In this document: positions 50,366 to 58,131 of the stretch, piece after piece | Layout: every line of letters begins with the position of its first letter | How positions within the stretch are numbered: position 1 is the first letter of the stretch | Assembly: GCA_963843465.1 (NCBI GenBank) | Contig: CAWJKP010000003.1 | Coordinates: forward strand, 682,001-746,000 | Reading direction: 5' to 3' | Source: CAWJKP01 sp963843465 | GTDB taxonomy: Bacteria; Planctomycetota; Planctomycetia; Pirellulales; Thermoguttaceae | Length of the DNA: 64,000 nt | Translations under genes and position numbers: made by a program | The notes under the pieces: model-generated | What the model was told of the DNA's origin: nothing | The model's database searches: none | The model's input: the letters and a program-made list of their open reading frames with translations, nothing else

Positions 50366-51263
50366 AGAGGATAGCTCCTGGGCAATAGACCTTGACGAAA
50401 GTGTCGGCGGGCAGCGGGGTGATGTGATGGAGCACCGGGGCTTCTGGCGACTCCAAGTATTGACGGCAAGGAGCGTCCTTGTAACCGATGAAGAAAAGTA
50501 CCGGGCAAATGAAGACAATGGGTGTCCGGTTGCCGACGACCTCGACGATCTGCTGAAGCCAACGCAATGCCTTTTTCCAGGGCGGGTTACAGATGACGAG
50601 GTCACAGGTGGCGGCCTTGGCCTCAAAGAAATCCCGATCCTGGTTGATCTCGTACTCGATCACCTGCGACCGTGGTCGAAACGGTCGGGTCAGGTTTCCA
50701 TTTCCGGCGCAAGGATCGAGTATGGTCTTGGGATGAATACCCGCATCGGCCAGCCGCTCGAAGATCCACTGGCACAGCGACGGAGGAGTCTCCGTGTTTT
50801 GCAGGTTGTCTTTCGCATCCCCGCCGCCTGCGATAGTACGGGCGTTGTTGCCACCTTTCAACGTAATTTCCAGCCGTCCGGGAATTCCGATGATGCTGGG
50901 CTCGCCTTTTTCCCAGATGATGAGGTAGTAACGCCCAAACCATTTCTTCACATCCCAGACCGAGAGATGCGTGAGACCCCAGCCCGCTTTCTCGTATTCC
51001 TTCAATCGCCCCGGCGTCAGGGCGTTGAAGACCTTGTGGTTCACAAAATAAATGACACGCCTTCCTTCGGCTTTTCGACCGAGGTGCGTGCCGCCGTTGT
51101 CCTTGGGCGGATCGTCGGCGACAGCGGCCTCGCTCTTCATGGTGGTAAGGCCCTGGGCCTCGCTCCCCGAGAGACGGAGTTGCTTGCCCACGGCCCGAGC
51201 CAGGAAGCCGGGATCTTCCAGGAGGCAGTTGCAGATGGCTTGACCGCAGCGAGGGCAACGCAT
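50355..51263 (-). pseudogene. DNA adenine methylase-like protein, 3' end joined to DUF5131
   Basis: ATG 51261-51263, Cys-rich start MRCPRCGQAICNC. The methylase core has ILDPCAGNGNLT (SAM motif I), VIEYEINQDRDFFEA and CDLVICNPPWKKALR (NPPW catalytic motif of N6-adenine methylases). The frame runs past LWLNLPA into DUF5131 DNA and stops at 50268. The two genes have thus been joined by deletion around 50355-50365. Confidence 0.75.
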
Positions 51264-51275
51264 GACAATCCGGCA

Positions 51276-51716
51276 TCACGATGTTGTAAGAGGTGGAAAC
51301 TGCATCAGCGCAGACGCAATCGCCTCAATGGTGTTCATGTCGAGGTTGGTGTTGTCTTTCACGGCTACTGGCCCCACCACCTTCTCCACAATCGAGATGA
51401 CCTTGAGCACCTGGAGTGTGAGGCGAGGGAGATACATCCACGCCAATTGCAGAGCAGCTTTGACGCAAGGATTCTCTGGACTCGCAGTGTCCCAATCATC
51501 GGTACGGATGATAAGAACGCCCCCAAACCCGTTCGACGCCCGAGCCGAACCCAACACCCATGCCCCCCACTTCTCGATACGCTTTCGCACCCTCGCCTGG
51601 GTCTCCGGCGTGACCGTCAGCCAAAGCACAGCCCCGTCGAGGTAGCACATCATGTTGGCTGTCTCGGAGTTATGTTCCCCCCAGAAATCCGCCAATGCCT
51701 GAGCTTCCTTATTCAT
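51276..51716 (-). CDS. Uncharacterised plasmid-type protein (146 residues)
   Basis: ATG 51714-51716, MNKEAQALADFWGEHNSETA. Mixed alpha/beta with DGAVLWLTVTPETQARVRKR and LQLAWMYLPRLTLQVLKVIS. No family recognised. Upstream neighbour is the replication pseudogene. Confidence 0.6.
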   Translation of the reverse strand: MNKEAQALADFWGEHNSETANMMCYLDGAVLWLTVTPETQARVRKRIEKWGAWVLGSARASNGFGGVLIIRTDDWDTASPENPCVKAALQLAWMYLPRLTLQVLKVISIVEKVVGPVAVKDNTNLDMNTIEAIASALMQFPPLTTS

Positions 51717-51946
51717 CTCGTGTCTCCTGTGATAGTGAAAACGATTGCCTGTGGTGAATCAGTGTCTCTGTCGGGAGCCTGCCTCGTGAATGGATCGGCT
51801 TTACCATGCCTCTCATCGCCTTGAAGCGGCTGCCGGATGCCGATGTTATGGCGATCAAGCGGCAATTGGAGCCGCGCAGCGGCACCGCCACACTTCGTAT
51901 GGTTGGCTCAATTTCACGCTCACACGCCACGGCGCACCCTTTACCG
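51717..51946. other. No convincing gene
   Basis: Minus-strand frame 51709-51975 and plus-strand frame 51806-52234 overlap here, but neither has a good start or recognisable content. The stretch separates the replication pseudogene from the 51276 gene. Confidence 0.35.
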
Positions 51947-53783
51947 TCATTTGCGTTTGGCCGTGTCCTCTTCAATAGGTTCTCCCTTCAGTTGTGTGAA
52001 GACATAGCGGACATGGGGCGGTTGGCCTTCCCAACGTCTGCAACCGCCTTCAAGGCGAAGCCGATACCGCATCGTCTCCGTCTCGGCGTCGAAGACGATC
52101 TGCCGGTGTCGTTTGAGAATACGACCGATGGCACGCTCACGGCCTTTCGGCGTGTCCCGCTCATTGGGGCCGAAAAGGGTCTTGGCCAACCCTTGCTCGA
52201 CAGCCAAGGTGGCCCATTCCATTGGTCGAAGTGATGTACCGATCTTCGCCACCCCGAGAATGCCAAGAGCCTCTCGGATGGGGTCGTCGGCGGTCTTGCA
52301 AGTGCCGTAGTTGCCCAGGAAGTCGGTGAAGCCGTTCACCCGAAGGATGCCGCCAATCGTTCTGGCCCACCGGGTCATTGGATGGCGCACGGATGTGTCC
52401 AAAGGACAGCCAGCCTCCTTCCACGTCTCGATCATCCCTCGAAGCTCAGCCTCGATTCGCTCACGGTTCCTCGGGAGGAACTCCAACTTGGGGTTCTCCG
52501 CAACGAGCGATAACCGGTCTTGGATGTCTCCGGTCGGCACAAGACCGATGGTGAGCGACCGGTTCATCATGTCTGGGCTTGATGCGCCGTCGTTGGTGTT
52601 CACGGTCAGGATCTACTGGTTTACGAGGTGGATAACCTCACCGGCACCGGGCGAAGCCAGTGTGATCTCAGGACTCGTAATGAAACCTTCTACGAACGCC
52701 GAGCGGATGAATCCGCTTCGCCCCCCAGCGGAATCGACCCGCACATTATCAAACATGACCACGCCGATGTCGGGATTGTTCTGGATCTGCTTTTGAAACT
52801 GCTGCTGAATCGGCCAGTCCAAGGCTTCATAGAGGAGGTTGGCCTTCGGCACACGCCCACAAAAGAACTCGGTGATCGTGCCCTTCCCGCCGTGGCTCAG
52901 AGTGGACGTGACGAGGATCAACGGCTTCTCACCCAGCCACAGCCGTCGCAGAAGCACCGTGAGCCCCGCCCCAACCGTGTTGGTGCGGTCGGCATAGGAA
53001 GCAAAGGGCATCATGTCAAGGAAGGTCTTGATGGTCTCCATGGACCGGACCACCAGCGGCTCTTCCCCGAGATAGAAAATGCACTTACCTGGCCCATAGT
53101 TGTGATAACCGTGGGGCACGAGCGAAAAGTCGTCAAGGTACACAGGCAACTTCGTGATTTCATCCACCGGCTTGAACTTGCTGAGAAACGCTTCGGAGTG
53201 GAGCATGGTGCGGGAGATGGTGTGCTGCGGGAAGTTCGCTGACGACCTTGCCGTCCTTCTTGACCTGCATGGGTACTTTGTCCACGATCAAGGGGGCAAG
53301 CTCAGGGCCCTTCTCGATGAGACGGAAGCTGCCATCTAACAGAATATGAACCAAGCCGTGGCCGTTCGTCCCGTGACGGTACAGCCCGCCAGTGGCCGCC
53401 AGCCGTTCACCGAGTAGCTTGTAGTTTGGGGCCGCACCATCCTCGACCTTCCAGTCGAGTTTTTCCTCTTGTCGTGAGGGACTACCACCCCCAACATTTC
53501 CTGACGGCTTCTGGTCGGTTCCACTTGGCTGAGCACCAAGATCACCGATGGGGATGACTCCCTCACGGGGCTGGCGGTGCTTTCGACGGGAGCGGGCTTG
53601 CCGTCCGTTCTCGGGGATTGCTCTGGCAATCCGGGTCTGGAGAGCACATCCAAGAGCCTCGGGAGTTTGGCCCTCAGATTTCCCAGAACCGGAACTCTGC
53701 TCGACGGGGAGGGCCTGGAAAGGGTTGGCGGGGGTGGGGTCTGCCGATGGGCGCATCGGCAACCGGACGTGAAGGTTGCGCAT
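51947..53783 (-). pseudogene. Replication NTPase/primase-like protein, one frameshift and one nonsense codon
   Basis: From ATG 53781-53783 the Pro/Ser-rich N-terminus leads to HGTNGHGLVHILLDGSFR. A frame change near 53240 precedes HSEAFLSKFKPVDEITKLPV. The NTPase part has LILVTSTLSHGGKGTITEFF (a P-loop-like GGKGT) and DIGVVMFDNVRVD (Walker-B-like). A TAG at 52613 splits IHLVNQ from ILTVNTNDGASSPD; the latter frame continues to 51947 with MTRWARTIGGILRVNGF. It resembles AAA/SF3-like replication proteins of plasmids and ICEs. The assignment to replication is an inference from context. Confidence 0.6.
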
Positions 53784-53864
53784 GGAAGTGCTCAAAGAAA
53801 AAACGGAAACTGTGGCGAGTCCGTTTTCGTTCCCTGCACTTGGGGACGGGCGGGTGAGCAAATC

Positions 53865-54545
53865 CGCCTATGGCTGTTTCGGGAAGCAGATATTCGGCTC
53901 GATACGCAGAAAGCAAGCTAACCGGACCCCCCGTAGGTTTGCTTTCTCCCGCTGTCGGCCGCTTACCGTGTTCAATTTTATAGTGCCCGCCATTCCAGGC
54001 ACTTCTTCCTATCGGTGTAGTCCTCCTACACTTGCAGGGCTCTTATTTATACTGTCGTTCTCCCATCGCAGTAGCTATCCCCCCATACTGGCCGGTTGCC
54101 ATTCGGCCGGGCTCACCACGGTTCCTGGCCGTGGCGGTCTAGCTTTTCCCAATTCTATCCACGCCGAATCGTCTTGCAAGTGGTTTTATGTCGCAAGGCA
54201 CTTCACAGATAGGACTTACGAAATCACTAATCGTTTGGGGGGTATGCGTAAGTCAAGACGGCGCTTCTACTTATTGCGGGGGAGCCTGCGGCCGGCCGGA
54301 TTTCCGCTCCGTAAGTTTTTTTCCGCAGAGAAAAACCCCATCTCATAGGTGGGTTACTGTGGTGATGGGCTTCTCACACGAAATGGGACGGGCCAGGGAA
54401 GCCCGTTTAACATCATTTGAATTCTTGTTTCACGATGGCTGCTTCGGCTCCGCTCGGGGCTCGCATCTCTGACGAGAACCCCTCAGCACGCTTCCCGACA
54501 GCCACCCCAGGCAGCCCGAGTTCGCCGCCAGCAAGCACCCTCCAG
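53865..54545. other. Hairpin-rich non-coding region near the right end
   Basis: About 680 bp with no convincing frame. Several inverted repeats are visible: AGAAAGCAA with TTGCTTTCT near 53908-53947, GTGTAG with CTACAC near 54016-54032, CCACGG with CCGTGG near 54116-54134, GTTTTTT-rich arms near 54311-54336, and GGGCTTC with GAAGCCC near 54367-54404. It lies upstream of the replication gene and next to the element end, where an origin, oriT or large structured RNA would be expected. Confidence 0.5.
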
Positions 54546-54977
54546 TTTAGGTACAGGTTAGCTTAGCCTTCTGAGGACGAAGCTCGGGCGGCCTACGATC
54601 CCGCCGCTGCCACGTCAATCGTCGAGCCTGCGGGACTTCGGCCTGGCGGATGCTCAGATCCTCGACGACCATCTCGTTGGCCGTGATGTCGGCGGCGAGG
54701 ATGATCCAGCCTCGGCCCCTGTCCGACCATGACAGCGATGCGTGCCCCTGAGAAGCCGGTCTGGCGAGGAAGTTGGCGACTGCCCCGGAGGTCGTCGTGC
54801 CGCACGTTGTCCAACCGTGTCTTGAAGGGTGTCGGCGGGCAGGGGTGGCCGACAAGTTCTGCATGAAGGACTTGGTGGAGATCCGTGAGGACCAACGGGC
54901 AGGCCGGGCTGGGATAGGCTCCAAACGGGGCTACCGTTGGAGCAAAAGAAAAGGTCGTCGAGTTGACGGGCCTTTTT
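54546..54977. other. Low-confidence open frames, no assigned gene
   Basis: Three overlapping minus-strand frames cover this interval, the best reading WSDRGRGWIILAADITANEM. None has a ribosome site or known domain. Possibly a decayed gene. Confidence 0.3.
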
Positions 54978-55020
54978 GAGAGACTTTTTGAGAGACAAAA
55001 GCCAAGATATTCTCTCAAAC
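54978..55020. repeat. Right-end GAGAGAC repeats
   Basis: GAGAGACTT at 54978-54986 and GAGAGACAA at 54990-54998 are direct copies of the left-end unit. TTTGAGAGAAT appears in inverse at about 55009-55019. They lie 40-80 bp inside the right attachment copy. Confidence 0.65.
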
Positions 55021-55057
55021 ACAACCGACAGATAAGGACTTACGTTCGATTTTAACT

Positions 55058-55102
55058 TTTCCAGTGTGGCCGCTAGCCATTCGCTTACCATCCTAAGTCG
55101 TT
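55058..55102. repeat. Right attachment-site copy (displaced tRNA 5' half)
   Basis: Forty-three of 45 bases match 4969-5013. The two differences fall in the acceptor-stem sequence, so a tRNA could not be made from this copy. Confidence 0.85.
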
Positions 55103-55133
55103 GTGATGTATATGTTTACGTATCCATCTCGCT

Positions 55134-55190
55134 GAGTCGATTTGACTCTTGAGTCGATTTCTGAGACGACTTACCCCGCTGAGACGACAC
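55134..55190. repeat. Second set of arm-like repeats outside the right copy
   Basis: GAGTCGATTT at 55134-55143 and 55151-55160, then TGAGACGAC at 55162-55170 and 55180-55188. The layout (unit, GACTC, unit, TCTGAG, unit) parallels the GAGAGACTT set at 5041-5082 although the units differ. This looks like the attachment end of another element. Confidence 0.55.
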
Positions 55191-55248
55191 CTACCTAAAC
55201 GGGCCGCTGTGCCGGCCCGCTCGGAAAGTATATCGGAGGAAATCGGAC

Positions 55249-55392
55249 ATGGCAACGGACCTGAAACTAACCTGCGCCACCCGAACGGGGACGCGCTTCT
55301 TCCCGACGGCAGATCTCTGCGCCGTCGATGTGAAGCGCACGGCCAGCGCCGTCCTCGCCCAAAGCCGCGATGCCATTCGCCTTAGCAGCGTC
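55249..55392 (+). CDS. Possible truncated gene start, right of the element
   Basis: ATG 55249 follows TCGGAGGAAATCGGAC, a strong ribosome site. The frame reads MATDLKLTCATRTGTRFFPT and then enters antisense of the sulfotransferase gene at 55393. It occupies the position an integrase would have relative to the arm repeats at 55134. It may be the scar of a lost element gene. Confidence 0.35.
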
Positions 55393-56958
55393 CTACTCCG
55401 CCCTTTCCAGCCCCGCAAACAGCAAAGCAAGGGCGTGCTGGTACTGTTTCCATCTGCCCACCGATGTCCTGAAGACCGGCTCGCGGACCTGGACGGCGCT
55501 GGCCGTTCTCACCGGCCGCTTCGTGCGGTGGAACTCCAGGCAGGCCGGCTCCCACGCCAGGCCACACCAGGCCACCAGTTTTCGGGCCACACCCTCCAGA
55601 TCGGCCACCGTCTCCTCGTAGTCCACTTCCAACAGGGGCACCGGCAAGACCTTCCGCCAGTGTTCCATGATCCGTTGGTACTCGTGAAATCGTGAAGCAA
55701 TGTGTTGCTGGTCGTTGGTCCAATGAACTTCCTCGAAATACGTCATCCAGCAGGAGACGGCCACGTCGCGCAAATCGCGCCGGCAATGAATAAACCTCGC
55801 CCGAGGAAAGAGGCTCGCCAACAGCCCCAGATACAAGTAGTTGTCCGGCATCTTGTCCACGATGCGAAGAGCCGTGCGATTCCATGCGCGAAGCCTCTCC
55901 AAGTGCCGCGAACCGAGACGATCCGCCGTCCCGCGGTTCAACTGCCGAAGGCCCTCGAAGCGGTCTGTGTCTTGTCCGCCGAGCGCGGTCCAGGTTTCGC
56001 GGGCCAGTTTCAGCTCCCCCGCGCCGAAGACCTGGCAGTGGCTGGCCAGGATTTGTTCGATGAGCGTCGTGCCGGACCGCGGCAGTCCCACGACGAACAC
56101 CGGCAGGTCGCTTTCCAACCCTGAACCGCCAACCCGCCCGAAGAAATCCGGCGTCGAGACCCCGATCATCCGGGTAACGAAATACTCGTGCTCTGTCGGG
56201 TCGTACTCCTGGCCGCACTTGCGCCGTTGGGACAGTTGCAGCGCGTTGCCCCGATCGAGGTGCTCCGCGGCCTGGGCATACTCGCCCTGCGCGTCCAGTA
56301 CGCGGGCCAAGCTGAAGTGCAACAACAATCGTTGTGCGTCCGTCAGCTCCGTTGCTTCCAGCAACCGGCGCTGCGCAGCCAGATCCTGCTGCGGGAGCTT
56401 GCCGCCGAGGATCTCCGCCAATTGGTAATGCGCGGAGACAAGCCGGCAATCGTGTCGCAACGCGGCGCGGAAGCAGTCTTCGGCGCCCTGAAGATCGCCT
56501 GCCTCTTGCAAGGCGCTGCCGATGTTGCCGTGGGCGTGGGCAAGGTCCGGCTTCAGTTCCAGTGCCCGGCGCCAGGAGGCGACGGCTTCGTCGAGTTTTC
56601 CCTGGTCCTTGAAGGCATTGCCCAGGTTGTAGTATGCCTCGGCATAGTCCGGCCTCAGCTCCAGTGCCCGGCGGTAACAGGCGACCGCTTGGGGAATTCG
56701 ATGCAGGGCGCAATACGCTGCGCCCAAGCTGCTATGGAAGTTGGCCTCCGTCCCGTTTAATGCGATCGCCCGCTCAACGTGCTCGACGGCAACCTCGTGC
56801 CTGCCGAGTTGGTGAGCCAGCACGCCGAGAAGATGCCACGCATCGGCATGATTCGGCTCGACCTGCAAAATCTGCCGGTAAATTTGCTCGGCAGCTTGCA
56901 ACCGGCCGGCTTGATGGTACTGGATCGCAATCGCCAAGGCTTGGGAAATAGTCGCCAT
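55393..56958 (-). CDS. TPR-sulfotransferase
   Basis: 521 residues from ATG 56956-56958. About six TPR repeats (for example YYNLGNAFKDQGKLDEAVASW) occupy the first ~250 residues. The sulfotransferase domain follows with the 5'-PSB loop VFVVGLPRSGTTLIEQILAS, the 3'-PB-like FIHCRRDLRDVAVSCW, and a C-terminal KQYQHALA. It should transfer sulfate from PAPS to a sugar or protein. Such genes are abundant in planctomycetes; it is the first intact host gene right of the element. Confidence 0.9.
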   Translation of the reverse strand: MATISQALAIAIQYHQAGRLQAAEQIYRQILQVEPNHADAWHLLGVLAHQLGRHEVAVEHVERAIALNGTEANFHSSLGAAYCALHRIPQAVACYRRALELRPDYAEAYYNLGNAFKDQGKLDEAVASWRRALELKPDLAHAHGNIGSALQEAGDLQGAEDCFRAALRHDCRLVSAHYQLAEILGGKLPQQDLAAQRRLLEATELTDAQRLLLHFSLARVLDAQGEYAQAAEHLDRGNALQLSQRRKCGQEYDPTEHEYFVTRMIGVSTPDFFGRVGGSGLESDLPVFVVGLPRSGTTLIEQILASHCQVFGAGELKLARETWTALGGQDTDRFEGLRQLNRGTADRLGSRHLERLRAWNRTALRIVDKMPDNYLYLGLLASLFPRARFIHCRRDLRDVAVSCWMTYFEEVHWTNDQQHIASRFHEYQRIMEHWRKVLPVPLLEVDYEETVADLEGVARKLVAWCGLAWEPACLEFHRTKRPVRTASAVQVREPVFRTSVGRWKQYQHALALLFAGLERAE

Positions 56959-57000
56959 GACGTGAATTATGGCGACACGACCCGCCAGCCGCAACCTGCT

Positions 57001-57693
57001 TCACGAGGACCGGCGACTGGACGTGGGGATGCGGAGTTCGGGTTTTCCAAGAGGAAACAGCTTCTTGACGAAGCCCGCCACGCGCTCTCCCAATCGCCGG
57101 GCGCCGTCCAGTTCCTGTTCGCTCACGCCGGGATCCAGGGGGCCGGTCATGGCCGCCGACCCCGGCTCGCCCCACACGCTGCCGGTCTTGTCGTTCCCGT
57201 AGAGCGGACCTGCCACGACCATGCGATTGCTCAGCAGGAACAGGAGGAGGGAAATCACCACGTGCTCCTTGCCTCCGACCTGGCCGCCGCCGGTGGAAAA
57301 TGCCCCGCCGACCTTGTCCGTGAAGTCCACCTTCATCTTCCAGGACCAGTCGTCGATGACGACCTTCATCTTGCCGGGGATGTTGGCGTAGTACGTCGGG
57401 CATCCCAGGATGATGCCGTCAGCGCTCTGCAGGTCCTGCTTGCTGACCTCGCCGACCTGCTTGACGACAGCCGTCACGCCCGGCACCCGCCGAATCCCCT
57501 CGGCAACCCCGCGGGCCATCTTCTCCGTGTTGCCGGTGAGCGAGTAGTAGGCCACCAGCACACGCGGCGACGCCCCAGCCCTGACTTTCGGCGGCACCGC
57601 CTCGGCCCCGAAACACAACGGCACCGAAGCGGTCAGGGCGACGGCCGGCAGGATCAACATCACCAGGGGCGCGTGGACGGGAAGGGTCTTCAT
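57001..57693 (-). CDS. Secreted flavodoxin-like NAD(P)H-quinone oxidoreductase (WrbA-type)
   Basis: 230 residues with a hydrophobic leader (LVMLILPAVALTASVPLCFG). LVAYYSLTGNTEKMARGVAE is the FMN phosphate loop; IILGCPTYYANIPGKMK and GGAFSTGGGQVGGKEHVVIS are the flavin loops. The leader suggests export or lipid attachment, unusual for WrbA-like proteins but seen in planctomycetes. Confidence 0.8.
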   Translation of the reverse strand: MKTLPVHAPLVMLILPAVALTASVPLCFGAEAVPPKVRAGASPRVLVAYYSLTGNTEKMARGVAEGIRRVPGVTAVVKQVGEVSKQDLQSADGIILGCPTYYANIPGKMKVVIDDWSWKMKVDFTDKVGGAFSTGGGQVGGKEHVVISLLLFLLSNRMVVAGPLYGNDKTGSVWGEPGSAAMTGPLDPGVSEQELDGARRLGERVAGFVKKLFPLGKPELRIPTSSRRSS

Positions 57694-57833
57694 CGGCGGG
57701 CTCCGTGTGAAGGGAGGTGGGCGAAGATATGCACCAGCCGATTATAGCCTCGCTGGCCGGGTTTGCGGAATAATGGGCCTGGTTCAACTCTGTAACCGTT
57801 AGGGCAACAATCCGGCGGTCGCCACAAGGCTCC

Positions 57834-57920
57834 GTAGGGAACGCCCTCTGTGGCGTTCCGGGCGTTGGGAAAAGCGGCGCCCGGCGTTTGCCCCGGAACG
57901 CCACAGAGGGCGTTCCCTAC
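57834..57920. repeat. Palindromic repeat element, intergenic copy
   Basis: A perfect 29-bp inverted repeat: arms 57834-57862 and 57892-57920, spacer 29 bp. Arms begin GTAGGGAACGC and include GTGGCGTTCCGGG. Shares these segments with the copy at 59372-59465 inside the kinase gene. Confidence 0.85.
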
Positions 57921-58131
57921 AGAATTCGGGTACGGGAGTGTTACCCTGCTTTGAACCAGGCCAAATAGGCGCCTGGCTCCGTGGCGGCAACCGGTCTGGT
58001 GCCGGGAGAAACGTCACTGCCACGGTACCCGTCCCCCCCTTTCCGTGTAGCCGGGGACTCTTTCGGTCTTATCGGCGCCTGGGTATAGTAGACTGGTTGA
58101 ACCCCCAGTGGTCTGGTCGCGGGTCTAGCGC

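Larger units (their letters stand above)
4969..55102. mobile_element. About 50-kb integrative element at tRNA-Ser(GGA)
   Basis: The 5' half of the tRNA-Ser gene at 4969-5013 recurs as a direct repeat at 55058-55102 with two mismatches. A tyrosine recombinase starts 180 bp inside the left copy. GAGAGAC repeats lie just inside both copies (5044-5080 and 54978-55020), as expected of integrase arm sites. The cargo includes a plasmid-type backbone with ParB, a DNA methylase and a degenerate replication NTPase at the right end, a cassette-like gene run at 20.2-25.7 kb, and many accessory genes. No conjugation genes were seen, so it is best described as an integrated plasmid or mobilisable element. 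Seen: repeats, arm sites and integrase position. Inferred: that all the DNA between them entered together. Confidence 0.8.

Noticed and set aside
53865..54545. rRNA or group I/II intron fragments
   Set aside because: I could not recognise conserved rRNA or intron core sequence; hairpins alone do not support either.
55382..56713. 443-codon minus-strand frame overlapping the sulfotransferase
   Set aside because: Arg/Gly-rich shadow of the TPR-sulfotransferase frame, which has all the motifs.
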